Assembly: GCF_002156875.1 (NCBI RefSeq)
Contig: NZ_NCSY01000001.1
Coordinates: forward strand, 124,001 to 188,000
Direction of reading: 5' to 3'
DNA: 64,000 nt
From: Bacillus sp. EAC
Lineage (GTDB): Bacteria; Bacillota; Bacilli; Bacillales; Bacillaceae_G
The position numbers were made by a program, and so were the translations under genes. The notes under the pieces were generated by a model. The model had not been told where the DNA came from. It saw only the letters and a program-made list of their open reading frames with translations, and did no database searches. Position 1 is the first letter of the stretch, and the number at the start of each line of letters is the position of its first letter. Below, piece by piece: positions 43,424 through 52,883 of this stretch.

Positions 43424-44869
43424 TTACTTTATAGCTTCATGTACCTTTAATAATTTCCCTTTAATTGTTGTATTCTTCATGGCTCTTAATACAAGTGGAC
43501 CTTTGCCATTTAAAATATCAACATACGATACATTTTCTTGAATCGTAATGATGCCAATATCTTCAGCAGAAACTCCATTTAGTTTCGCTATCGTTCCTAC
43601 AAAATCAACCGCTCTTATCTTCTTCTTCTTTCCGCCATTAAAATACAATTTCATTATGTTTTGATTTAACTGTTCATTTTTGTCCTTTTTAAGTTTAGGA
43701 CGTTCATTTAATTTTGCTTCAAAATCAGCTCTATTAGCATAAACTTCTTCTTTTGTTGGGCAATCCTTTTTAGGTAACTTGAATCCAATATATTGTTCTA
43801 TTTCATTTAAGAATTTCTCCTCGAAAGGTGTAATGAAGGTTATAGCTTTCCCAGTATTTCCTGCTCTACCTGTTCTACCAGTACGATGAACATAGCTTTC
43901 TTTTTCCATTGGAAGATCAAAATTAATAACATGTGTAATATTATCGATATCAATACCTCTTGCAGCTACGTCTGTCGCAACTAAATAGCGGAATTTCCCC
44001 TTTTTAAAATCATTCATCACATCAAAACGATCTTCTTGAATCATGCCTCCATGAATTTTATCACATGGATAATCCCAATCATCTAATTGATTAAGTACAT
44101 TATCAACTCTCTCTTTCGTTCTGCAAAAAATAATACAACTATCTGGATTTTCAGTGATTGTAATATCTTTTAGAAGATCGAGTTTGTCTTCTTCCTTTGC
44201 TTCAAATAATGAATGGTCTATATTCTTTGTAGTTAAACTAGAGGAATGAATCTCGATATTTATAGGATTTTTCATATACTTATGACTTAAACTCTCAATA
44301 GTCTCGGGTAAAGTAGCCGAAAATAACATCGTTACTCTGTCACTAGGAAGTTCATTTATAATCGATTCAACTTGATCAATAAATCCCATATTTAACATTT
44401 CATCTGCTTCGTCAATAACTAAAAATTTAATCTGTTCCAAAGCTAGCGTACCTTTTTCGATATGATCTAATACTCGTCCAGGTGTCCCTACTACGACGTG
44501 GTTTTTTTGTTTTAGTTCTATTTTTTGTCTATCAAATGGATGTTTTCCATAAACTGCGGTTGCTTTAATTCGTTTTAACCTGCCAATATTTGTAAAATCT
44601 TCTTTTACTTGAACTGCAAGTTCTCGAGTAGGAGTTAATATCAATGCTTGAGGTTTATTCTCTTCCCATTCTACTAATTCACAAATTGGTATTGCAAAAG
44701 ATGCCGTTTTACCACTTCCGGTTTGTGACTTTACTACAAGATCTTTTCTTTTCAAAGCAACTGGTATAACTTCACTTTGAACTTCTGTTGGATTCTCATA
44801 ATTTAAACTTGACAGTGCTTTAACAATTTCATTACTTAATAAATAGTCATCGAAACCTAGTTTACTCAT
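43424..44869 (-). CDS. dbpA: DEAD-box RNA helicase DbpA/YxiN
   Basis: 481 aa. Helicase motifs in order: [12 protein letters not shown] (I), PTRELAVQ (Ia), [23 protein letters not shown] (II, DEAD), FSATLP (III), [22 protein letters not shown] and [10 protein letters not shown] (VI). The C-terminal about 75 residues ([25 protein letters not shown]) are the DbpA RNA-binding domain that targets 23S rRNA hairpin 92, indicating a role in large-subunit assembly. GAGG before the ATG. Monocistronic. Confidence 0.92.
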   Translation of the reverse strand: MSKLGFDDYLLSNEIVKALSSLNYENPTEVQSEVIPVALKRKDLVVKSQTGSGKTASFAIPICELVEWEENKPQALILTPTRELAVQVKEDFTNIGRLKRIKATAVYGKHPFDRQKIELKQKNHVVVGTPGRVLDHIEKGTLALEQIKFLVIDEADEMLNMGFIDQVESIINELPSDRVTMLFSATLPETIESLSHKYMKNPINIEIHSSSLTTKNIDHSLFEAKEEDKLDLLKDITITENPDSCIIFCRTKERVDNVLNQLDDWDYPCDKIHGGMIQEDRFDVMNDFKKGKFRYLVATDVAARGIDIDNITHVINFDLPMEKESYVHRTGRTGRAGNTGKAITFITPFEEKFLNEIEQYIGFKLPKKDCPTKEEVYANRADFEAKLNERPKLKKDKNEQLNQNIMKLYFNGGKKKKIRAVDFVGTIAKLNGVSAEDIGIITIQENVSYVDILNGKGPLVLRAMKNTTIKGKLLKVHEAIK

Positions 44870-45095
44870 TTACTAACCTCTTTTATATTTTTTATCTAAT
44901 TATTTTGATATTAATTTGATTCAATGTATTAGAATTAATACTTTATATTATTATCCTTATAAGTCAATGCTATTTAATTAGTGGATAGTGATTTTCGTCT
45001 TATAAAGAATCGACTCTTTCTTGTAATCTCAAAGTTATTAGCTTCTGTTTTGCTTCATTTAGTATGTCTTAAGCCGGGTAAACAATAGAAAACAA

Positions 45096-45124
45096 TAAAA
45101 TCCTACCTCAAATTAGAAGTAGGA
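45096..45124 (-). terminator. Rho-independent terminator
   Basis: TCCTAC / GTAGGA followed by TTTTATT in the minus-strand transcript, just behind the P-loop protein gene. Confidence 0.6.
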
Positions 45125-45134
45125 AGTACATTTT

Positions 45135-45989
45135 TTAAACATTTTGAACGAAATATTTCTTCAATATATTTTTTAAATTACTTTTATAATTGATTAAATC
45201 ATACGTAGTATTATTAACAATTTCTTTCTTAATACTTAACTCTTTGATAATTTCATCTTCAAAAGCTTTTCTTTCTTGAAGAATTTTAAATGTCCCATTT
45301 AAGCCGGATAAATTATTTGCTTGTCCAAACTCTTGTGTAGAATAATAATCTATGAAACCATCAAGCCATTCTTTTGACCTCTCTTTAATTGCTTTATTAA
45401 AAGAAAGCTCTAAATCATCTTGATTTATATAAATTAATAACGGATCTAATTTTTTAACTGCATTTTCTAATGATTTAATATACTTTAAAACCTGATCCTT
45501 CGAAATATTGTATTTTATCATCCCAACTGTGATTGGATTTTGAATAAAACAGCATTCGAATATAATTACTTTATCGTTGTGTTGAGAATTTGAAGCAAAC
45601 TTTTTCCATTTATTTTCAATATGGAATTGATTTTGATTGAATGGTAAATCGTAAATATCCTTTTTGCTAATGATATTTAATAATTTGTCTGGAAATTTAG
45701 CTCCGAGTTCATTCTTTATTAATTGATAAGGAATGAAATAACCTGCACGATCTTCAGTTACATATTTAAAGAAATCAAAATCTAAAATATGCTCAGATAA
45801 TAATTGATTTAATTCAACTTTTGAGATATACGCTACGCAATCAAAATCAGCAGGATGATTTAAATCACCTTCAAGAAATAATTCATTCTCTAAATTCATC
45901 TCACAAAGTATTTCATTTAATAATGTTGCTGTTGTTGATTTTCCAAAGCCTGGTAGACCTTCTACTAAAATTAATTTGGGTTTCATCAT
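45135..45989 (-). CDS. P-loop NTPase/kinase-like protein of unknown function
   Basis: 284 aa. Walker A VEGLPGFGKSTTA at residues 9-21, then a kinase-like body with KVIIFECCFIQNPITVGMIKY (possible Walker B/lid region) and DPLLIYINQDD. Resembles uncharacterised AAA_33-type kinases of bacilli. No partner gene: it lies between dbpA and a MITE copy. GAGGACACTGTA before the ATG. Substrate unknown. Confidence 0.65.
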   Translation of the reverse strand: MMKPKLILVEGLPGFGKSTTATLLNEILCEMNLENELFLEGDLNHPADFDCVAYISKVELNQLLSEHILDFDFFKYVTEDRAGYFIPYQLIKNELGAKFPDKLLNIISKKDIYDLPFNQNQFHIENKWKKFASNSQHNDKVIIFECCFIQNPITVGMIKYNISKDQVLKYIKSLENAVKKLDPLLIYINQDDLELSFNKAIKERSKEWLDGFIDYYSTQEFGQANNLSGLNGTFKILQERKAFEDEIIKELSIKKEIVNNTTYDLINYKSNLKNILKKYFVQNV

Positions 45990-46078
45990 TACAGTGTCCT
46001 CACTTTAAAATAATTAAATACATTGATTCTATTTATCTAAATTCTCCACTGTAATCACCTCAAATTTATTTTAAAAAT

Positions 46079-46319
46079 GGCTCTGTTAAAAAAGATTGTT
46101 GATTACTACTTCAGGATGCTCGCTTTATAGAGGGGCGTGCTGCTTTAGACTTTTTTAGCGCTATGCGCCTTGCATGAGTCACAACTGACCTGCAAATTCA
46201 CAGGAATCGAGCACCTTACACTTTAATTAACTTCTTATATATATCGATTGTCTTCTTTTCGTCAACCTTATTATAAAAATGCCTTTATTTACATATCAAC
46301 AGGATACAATAACAGAGCC
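46079..46319 (-). repeat. MITE-like element, full short copy C
   Basis: 241 bp. Terminal inverted repeats GGCTCTGTTA (46079-46088) and TAACAGAGCC (46310-46319) are perfect over 10 bp, within 23-bp ends that finish in TTGTTG/CTGTTG. Flanks TTAAAAAT and TTACAGAT agree at six of eight positions. Lacks the GTCAAAAAGGTAG insert of copies A and B. Interior has GATGCTCGCTTTATAGAGGG and ATCGATTGTCTTCTTTTCG. Confidence 0.8.
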
Positions 46320-46410
46320 TTACAGATAAAAAATATTCCTTCATAAACTGAATGTGTATCCTACAATTTAAATTAAATACAATAAATTAAAAATTGTAAA
46401 CCATAAAAAT

Positions 46411-48102
46411 CTAAATATAGTCTTCTATTTTTTTCATTTCCATTTTTAATTCCGAAACAATTAAATCAATACAACCATCATCGAATGGCGAAGTAAGTTT
46501 TGCTTCTTTTAATATTGATAAAAAAGATTTACTACCACCAGTCTTACAAATTTGGAGAAATTTTGAGATAGCCAATTCCATATTAGTGTTTGATTCAGTA
46601 AATATTTGGAATGCACAAATTTGAGCTAGTGCATAATCAATAAAATAAAAAGGTGTTTTATAAATTAACGTTTGCTGTTGCCAGTATCCACCTCTCTCTA
46701 AAAAGTCATTTCCTTCATAAATTCTAAAAGGTAGATATAGCTTTTCAATTCTTCTCCATTCCTTTTTTCGAGCACTTGGACTAATATCAGGATTTTCATA
46801 GATAAAATGCTGAAATTCATCGATTGCTACACAATAAATCATCCAATCAATCGCACCAATCAAATGCGAATATTTATATTTATGAACATCCTCTTTAAAG
46901 ACCAAATCTAATGATTGCCAAATTAATAATTCCATGCTCATTGAATGAATTTCGCAAGCTTCATATGTTGGATAATGGTAGTCAACTAATTCAATCTGTC
47001 TACTTGAGTACAATTGAAAAGCATGACCGGCCTCATGTGAAAATACACGAACGTCATCAGAGGACCCGTTAAAATTCGCGAAAATAAAAGGTGATTTATA
47101 TAGGGGTAAAAATGAACAATATCCCGCTCTTGCCTTGTTCTCACGTGTATCAAGATCTACTAAATTGTTCGAAATCATAAAATTATAAAATTCATCAGTT
47201 TCATTAGAAAGATTTCTAAATATCTGTTGAAATTGTTGTACAATCCATTTTGAATCTCCTTTTGGACTCGGGCTACCATCTTGAAATAAATAGTCCAAAT
47301 CATAATAAGTTAACGTAGTAAGGTTTGTACGAATTCTTTGATTTTCGCGTATTTCATTTAAAAATGGTACGAGTTTTTCTTTTATTTCTTTTCGAAAATT
47401 CAACAAATGAGATGGATTAAAATCTACTCTAAGCATGCGGTCATAACCTAATGCGATATAATTTTTATATCCTAATTTTTTTGCTATTTCAGTACGCTTT
47501 TTAACTAAACCATTAAAAATAGTATCTAGTTCTTCCTCATTATCCATATAAAAATCGTATTTTGCAGTTAATGCTTTTTTCCTTGTCTCTCTATTGCTGT
47601 TATATGCGTAAGCTTGAAGTTGTGCAAGATTTTTATTCTCATTATCAAATTTAATTTTTGCCGAAGCTATGAGTTTTGTATACTTACTTACTAATTTATT
47701 TTCAATAACTAAGTCTTCTAAAACATCTTTTGAAATTACTTTAGATTGAAGCTCAGCCAACGAAAAAAACTGTTTCCCCCATCTAGCTTCGAGTTGTTTA
47801 CGATAAATCGAAGTGTTTAAAATCTCAAAATAATCCCTAAGAATATTTAAGTAAATTGGATACATTTCATCAAAATATTTCTGTTCTTCAAGAAAGAAAG
47901 CATTTTTTGTATCTCGAGTAAATTGGATCGCAGCTAAATGCATCATACTTTCAAAGAATGACCTAATTGAATTGATTTTTTGTATGTAATGATTCAGTTC
48001 TTCTATTTTTTTCGAATGTTTAAATTGATTTAATACATGTTCGATTTCTTGTGTTATTTTTTCTATATCTGGTCTTACATATTGAAATGATTCAAATTTC
48101 AT
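46411..48102 (-). CDS. M3-family oligoendopeptidase (PepF-like)
   Basis: 563-aa zinc metallopeptidase. Active site HEAGHAFQLYSS about residue 350 and the downstream Glu in YEACEIHSMSMELL. Cleaves short peptides in the cytoplasm; no signal peptide. GGAGGTGGG before the ATG. A MITE copy lies behind it; no partner gene. Confidence 0.88.
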   Translation of the reverse strand: MKFESFQYVRPDIEKITQEIEHVLNQFKHSKKIEELNHYIQKINSIRSFFESMMHLAAIQFTRDTKNAFFLEEQKYFDEMYPIYLNILRDYFEILNTSIYRKQLEARWGKQFFSLAELQSKVISKDVLEDLVIENKLVSKYTKLIASAKIKFDNENKNLAQLQAYAYNSNRETRKKALTAKYDFYMDNEEELDTIFNGLVKKRTEIAKKLGYKNYIALGYDRMLRVDFNPSHLLNFRKEIKEKLVPFLNEIRENQRIRTNLTTLTYYDLDYLFQDGSPSPKGDSKWIVQQFQQIFRNLSNETDEFYNFMISNNLVDLDTRENKARAGYCSFLPLYKSPFIFANFNGSSDDVRVFSHEAGHAFQLYSSRQIELVDYHYPTYEACEIHSMSMELLIWQSLDLVFKEDVHKYKYSHLIGAIDWMIYCVAIDEFQHFIYENPDISPSARKKEWRRIEKLYLPFRIYEGNDFLERGGYWQQQTLIYKTPFYFIDYALAQICAFQIFTESNTNMELAISKFLQICKTGGSKSFLSILKEAKLTSPFDDGCIDLIVSELKMEMKKIEDYI

Positions 48103-48446
48103 ATCAACCCACCTCCAAAATCAATCTTTTACCATTCAGTTCGATAGAAAAAATCGATTTCCTTCATTTTAAAATTGATACAAACTTAAATATACTAGTA
48201 ATAGTAATAAATCATTGTGACCTAGTAAGACGGTAATCGCTCTACTTTTTGCTAAAAATAAACACACTAATATTAAATGACTCTTTTAAATAATTATTTC
48301 TGATAAATAAGGTTGATAATAAAATTAACAATCAAGGTTATAGAACTTTCATACTAGATGTTTCATCACGGCACTAATTCTAGTATAATAGATAAGATGT
48401 AAATTTATTGACTCAATATTTTTGTTTTGGAAAGGACTTTATATAG
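48103..48446. other. Intergenic region upstream of prfC
   Basis: 344 bases between divergent genes. A TATAAT at 48384-48389 is a likely -10 box for prfC, with only a weak -35 (TTTCAT). I see no riboswitch or repeat here. Confidence 0.4.
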
Positions 48447-50042
48447 ATGGCAAATAAAGAATTAACTAACCAAGTTGCAAAACGCCGTATATTTGGGATT
48501 ATCTCTCACCCGGATGCTGGTAAAACAACTTTAACTGAAAAATTACTACTTCATGGTGGTGCAATTCGTGAAGCAGGTACCGTAAAAGCTCAAAAAAACT
48601 CAAAGTTTGCTAAATCAGATTGGATGGAAATTGAAAAGCAACGAGGAATTTCTGTTACGTCTTCAGTAATGCAATTTGAGTATGATGAAAAAATGGTTTC
48701 GATTATGGATACACCTGGTCATAATGACTTTGGTGAAGATACATACCGTGTATTAACTTCTGTAGATAGTGCGGTTATGGTTATCGATGCTGCAAAAGGT
48801 ATTGAGGCTCAAACAAAGAAATTATTTCAAGTCTGTCGTATGCGCGGTATTCCAATTTTCACTTTTATGAATAAATTAGACCGCCAAGCGAAAGATCCAT
48901 TAGAACTAATGGAAGAACTTGAAGAAGTATTAGGAATGCCTTCTGTTTCTGTTACATGGCCTATCGGTAGTGGTATGCAGTTTGAAGGTGTATATGATCG
49001 TTTAGAGAATGAAGTTCACCTTTTCCGAAAAGATGAAGTAATTAAACTTGGTAGTGAAGGTGTGCATGGCCCAGAATTAGAAGGACATATTGAAGCATCT
49101 AACTTAGCGAATTTAAGAGATGAGGTTGATCTTTTAGAAGGTGCTGGAAATGAATTTAATCTTGATTTAGTTCAATCAGGTGAACTTACACCTGTATTTT
49201 TTGGGACGGCTTTAGTTGATTTTGGTGTAACTCCATTTTTAAATCATTTCTTAGATATGTCACCTTCACCTGGTCCTAGAAAAACGATCAATGGTGAAGT
49301 AAATCCGACAGATGAAACGTTTAGTGGATTTATCTTCAAAATTCAAGCAAATATGAATCCTGCACATAGAGATCGAATTGCTTTCGTTCGAATTTGTTCA
49401 GGAGTATTTGAACGAGGCATGAATGTGATGCTTTCTCGTACAGGTAAACAAATTAAGTTAAGCCAGTCGACCCAATTAATGGCCAATGATAGAGAAACTA
49501 TTGATAAAGCCTATGCTGGTGATGTAATTGGAATTTACGATTCTGGAACATATCAAATCGGGGATACAATTTCTTCTGGAAAACAAAAAATCTTTTTCGA
49601 GCCATTACCTACCTTCCCACCCGAGTTATTCTTGCGCGTTAGCCCTGTTAACTCATTGAAATCAAAGCATTTCCATAAAGGGGTAGAACAATTAGCTCAA
49701 GAAGGTGCAATTCAAGTTTATAAAAATGAATATAATGAAGTTATACTTGGTGCTGTAGGTCAACTTCAATTTGAAGTATTCGAATATCGTTTGAAAAATG
49801 AGTACGGATCGGACATTCGTAAAGATCATGTTGACTATAATATTGCTAGATGGGTAAAAACTGATGATGTAAAAGGTCTTAAAAAATATCAAGACATGCG
49901 TAATATGCTTGTATTTGACCGTTTCGAACGTCCACTATTCCTATTTGCAAACGAATTTACATTTAATCGTTTCCAAGAACGTCATGAAGAACTCGAACTT
50001 GTTGAGGCCCTTGATGTGAATAATGAAATCGCTCCAGAATAA
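48447..50042 (+). CDS. prfC: Peptide chain release factor 3
   Basis: 531-aa translational GTPase that recycles RF1/RF2 from the ribosome after termination. G1 SHPDAGKTT, G2 region KQRGISVTSSVM, G3 DTPGHNDF, G4 MNKLDRQ. The RF3-specific ARWVKTDDVKGLKKYQ block is near the C-terminus. AAAGGAC precedes the ATG; terminator at once after the stop. Confidence 0.93.
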   Translation: MANKELTNQVAKRRIFGIISHPDAGKTTLTEKLLLHGGAIREAGTVKAQKNSKFAKSDWMEIEKQRGISVTSSVMQFEYDEKMVSIMDTPGHNDFGEDTYRVLTSVDSAVMVIDAAKGIEAQTKKLFQVCRMRGIPIFTFMNKLDRQAKDPLELMEELEEVLGMPSVSVTWPIGSGMQFEGVYDRLENEVHLFRKDEVIKLGSEGVHGPELEGHIEASNLANLRDEVDLLEGAGNEFNLDLVQSGELTPVFFGTALVDFGVTPFLNHFLDMSPSPGPRKTINGEVNPTDETFSGFIFKIQANMNPAHRDRIAFVRICSGVFERGMNVMLSRTGKQIKLSQSTQLMANDRETIDKAYAGDVIGIYDSGTYQIGDTISSGKQKIFFEPLPTFPPELFLRVSPVNSLKSKHFHKGVEQLAQEGAIQVYKNEYNEVILGAVGQLQFEVFEYRLKNEYGSDIRKDHVDYNIARWVKTDDVKGLKKYQDMRNMLVFDRFERPLFLFANEFTFNRFQERHEELELVEALDVNNEIAPE

Positions 50043-50043
50043 A

Positions 50044-50075
50044 AAAGAGTGACTGATTCGTTCAGTCACTTTTTT
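50044..50075. terminator. Bidirectional terminator
   Basis: AAAGAGTGACTGA / TTCAGTCACTTTT between the convergent prfC and EamA genes. Confidence 0.8.
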
Positions 50076-50083
50076 ATTTTTTT

Positions 50084-50995
50084 CTACGCATTTTTCGAAT
50101 TAAATTGTACGTTCGAAACCTTTTTAGGTTCCCTTATTGATAAATAAACGGCTATGGCAATTATTACACTTCCAACATAAAACGTAGAATTTATTTTTTC
50201 GTTCAATAAAAAATAGCCGAAGATTGTTCCAATTAAAGGTTGTAAAAAGAAAAATAGAGAACCAGTTGAGGTATCTATATATTCGAAGCCTTTATTCCAT
50301 AAGTAAAATGCACCCGCTGTTGAAACCGTCCCTAAAAACAATACTCCCATCCAAATCCACAAATTAGCTGGTAATTCTGTAGGCGCATTAATTTGTTCGA
50401 AAATTGTAAAGGGTATTGTGAAAATTACACCGAATACAGTCGCCCATGTCGTTACAGTTAATGATGTATATTTATTCGTTTGAACTTTGCTAAGAATGGT
50501 ATAGAGTGCCCAAGTGATTGCTGCCCCAACAAGAATGATGTTTCCATAGTAGGCACCATAATCAGTTTTTCCATTTGGGATACCAATTACAACAATTACA
50601 CCAATAGTCGCTAAAAATAATGAAATAATTTTACGATTATTTATTTTTTCCCTTAATATTAAAAATGCGAAAAATGATATTAAGGCAGGTGATGCTGAAG
50701 TTATTAACGAACCCATTGCAGCACCTGAAAGTTTTGTTCCTACAAATTGTAGTCCAATTGATCCTGTATAACCTACTAAACCGATAATTGCGATTGGAAG
50801 AATATCTTTTTTATTTATTTTCCATCCACTTTGATAATAACAAATGATACTTAAAGTGATCAAAGCCAAGATAAATCTTAACTCCAATAACAACCACGGC
50901 GAAATCGAATCGAGCACTACTTTACTTACAACGTAAGTCATTCCCCAAATACTTGCTGCTGAAGATAAGTATGCAGCACCTTTAAAAAAATTCAT
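50084..50995 (-). CDS. EamA-family (DMT) transporter
   Basis: 303 aa with ten predicted helices (SSAASIWGMTYVVSKVVLDSISPWLLLELRF; ASPALISFFAFLILREKI; second repeat FFLQPLIGTIFGYFLLNEKI). ATG at 50995 is chosen because GGAG lies 9 bases upstream; an ATG at 51010 would overlap the preceding gene more. Overlaps or abuts the GNAT gene stop, so probably cotranscribed. Substrate unknown. Confidence 0.83.
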   Translation of the reverse strand: MNFFKGAAYLSSAASIWGMTYVVSKVVLDSISPWLLLELRFILALITLSIICYYQSGWKINKKDILPIAIIGLVGYTGSIGLQFVGTKLSGAAMGSLITSASPALISFFAFLILREKINNRKIISLFLATIGVIVVIGIPNGKTDYGAYYGNIILVGAAITWALYTILSKVQTNKYTSLTVTTWATVFGVIFTIPFTIFEQINAPTELPANLWIWMGVLFLGTVSTAGAFYLWNKGFEYIDTSTGSLFFFLQPLIGTIFGYFLLNEKINSTFYVGSVIIAIAVYLSIREPKKVSNVQFNSKNA

Positions 50996-50999
50996 TTTT

Positions 51000-51560
51000 T
51001 TAATCTCCATCTACATTAATCCATTCTTTTTTTAATAGTTCAAAAACAAATTCATTCACATATTCTCCTTTAAAAAATGAATTTCTTATCGTATTCACAT
51101 TCCTAAAACCATTTCTTTCTAATAGTCTAATGGATGAAGTATTTTGTTCTACTGCAATCGCTGTAATTTTATCTTTACTTAACACATTAAATAAATAATC
51201 AATCAAACTTTTAAGCGCTTCAGTGGCATACCCCTTATTTTGAAATCTAGGTTCTAACGTAAAACCAATTTCAACTTTAAGAGGTTCCAAAAGTGTATGA
51301 AGACCAAAATCCCCTATTAAACATTTATGCTCTTTACTTTCAATTGCAATTTGAATCCAAGTGTCAGGTATATTAACTTCACTTAATTTTTGTTTTTCGA
51401 TAAATTGATGTGCCTGCTCGTATGTATAATTTTCCCACCCTTGATAGATAGCGACATTTGGATTTGTTCGGTAACGATAAAAGTTTTCTAAATCACTGTC
51501 TTTAAATCTCCTTAATTTTAAGCGTTCTGTTTCAATCTCTATAAAATTATTTTTGTTCAT
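51000..51560 (-). CDS. GNAT N-acetyltransferase (RimJ/RimL-like)
   Basis: 186 aa. TERLKLRRFKDSDLENFYRYR opens the RimJ/RimL-type fold; IGFTLEPRFQNKGYATEALKSLIDYLF binds acetyl-CoA; AVEQNTSSIRLLERNGF completes it. Substrate unknown. GAGGTGATTAT before the ATG. First of two coupled genes with the EamA transporter. Confidence 0.85.
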   Translation of the reverse strand: MNKNNFIEIETERLKLRRFKDSDLENFYRYRTNPNVAIYQGWENYTYEQAHQFIEKQKLSEVNIPDTWIQIAIESKEHKCLIGDFGLHTLLEPLKVEIGFTLEPRFQNKGYATEALKSLIDYLFNVLSKDKITAIAVEQNTSSIRLLERNGFRNVNTIRNSFFKGEYVNEFVFELLKKEWINVDGD

Positions 51561-51655
51561 ATAATCACCTCATTTAGTACGTCTCGATTGTATTCAGTTT
51601 TAATTATTATACTGTGAATTTTCAAAATATACATAAAAAAATTAAACGAATTTAA

Positions 51656-51686
51656 AAAGCTGATCAATTCGATGATCAGCTTAATT
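51656..51686 (-). terminator. Rho-independent terminator
   Basis: AAGCTGATCA / TGATCAGCTT stem just behind the L,D-transpeptidase gene. Confidence 0.75.
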
Positions 51687-51689
51687 TGG

Positions 51690-52598
51690 TTAATATTGAG
51701 AAATCTTATTTAGTGGTGTTTGGATAATAATTGGATTTTTCGTTGGATCGATCCATTTTAATATTGAAACAACATTAGTTTTTGATGTCGCAGTACATCC
51801 AGCCGTAAATCCAGAAGCACCAGCAATATGAAAGAAAATTGCACTTCCTTTACCTGGCGTTTTCTGTACATTGTAGTTAATTACAAAACCATAACTATAT
51901 TGTGGGATATTCATTTTCTCTGCAGAATTCCATCTCCCATTATTTTGCGAAGCTAATTGCCAAGTGTTATATAGCGAACTCTTAGAATCATCAACCCACA
52001 CACTGTCAGAAGTAATTTTACGATATGTCAATTTTGTTCCTGGGTTTGAATATCTACCAAAGGCAGTATTAATCGTATATTTACCTTCCGGTGTTTCATA
52101 ATCGCCTTCGTGTTTATTACTAATCATCCCATTCTTTCCAATCACACCGGTATAAGAATGAAGTTTTTGCCAGCTATTTTCACTTTTTTCATATGTTTCT
52201 ATTAATACATTTCTTGTACTTTCATTTTCAGCAGTGACAAGAATTAATTGCTTGGATGTACCTAGTGATTTCATTTTATTAACTGTAGAAGCAGGAATTG
52301 GATTCAACGTTTTTTTTATATATTTACTTGATACCCACCCACTTTTACTGCCACTCGAAATTTTATACCATCCTATTTTTGTATTTGTTATGTATACCGT
52401 ATTACCTTTTTTGACGGTACCTACGATCTTATAACTAGTATTTGGTCCACTACGAATATTCAAAACTGACGCGGTTACAATCCCTTTAATAGTTGACGCC
52501 TCAACAATATTAGTGCTAGAAGGTGTAAAATTATTAATTAATATTCCTCCTGTAAGAATTGATAATGCCAAAGTTGTCTTAATAATTTTTAACCTCAT
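51690..52598 (-). CDS. Secreted L,D-transpeptidase (YkuD) with SH3 domain
   Basis: 302 aa: signal peptide (residues 1 to about 35), bacterial SH3 domain (VTASVLNIRSGPNTSYKIVGTVKKG; GWYKISSGSKSGWVSSKYI), linker, then a YkuD catalytic domain (GVIGKNG; TPEGKYTI; FFHIAGASGFTAGCTA with the catalytic Cys). Probably acts on peptidoglycan cross-links, in vegetative cells or spores. GGAG before the ATG. Confidence 0.85.
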   Translation of the reverse strand: MRLKIIKTTLALSILTGGILINNFTPSSTNIVEASTIKGIVTASVLNIRSGPNTSYKIVGTVKKGNTVYITNTKIGWYKISSGSKSGWVSSKYIKKTLNPIPASTVNKMKSLGTSKQLILVTAENESTRNVLIETYEKSENSWQKLHSYTGVIGKNGMISNKHEGDYETPEGKYTINTAFGRYSNPGTKLTYRKITSDSVWVDDSKSSLYNTWQLASQNNGRWNSAEKMNIPQYSYGFVINYNVQKTPGKGSAIFFHIAGASGFTAGCTATSKTNVVSILKWIDPTKNPIIIQTPLNKISQY

Positions 52599-52764
52599 GA
52601 GTTCAGCTCCATTATGTATTGATCTTTGTTGGTTAACTATTATTATACAAACTATTGTTTACATAAAGAGAACATTTAGATTACAAATGTATGATTATTT
52701 TTAATAATTCTTCATCACTGTATTTCATTATCATCGAATTTATTAGAACTTAGTTAAATCAAAA

Positions 52765-52787
52765 GGCTATTTTCATAAACTTTGTTG
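52765..52787 (+). repeat. Isolated end of the MITE-like family
   Basis: GGCTATTTTCATAAACTTTG plus TTG: matches the 23-bp end of copies A and B. No element body follows. Confidence 0.45.
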
Positions 52788-52844
52788 TTATTAAGAAATT
52801 ATTATGTCAATTTCCATTCAAAATGTTCAAACTTTAACACCATA

Positions 52845-52879
52845 AAAAAAACAGAAGCAAATTATGCTTCTGTTTTTTT
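52845..52879 (-). terminator. Terminator of the MFS gene
   Basis: AAACAGAAGCA / TGCTTCTGTTT with A8 on the plus side, directly behind the DHA2 transporter gene. Confidence 0.8.
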
Positions 52880-52883
52880 AAAA

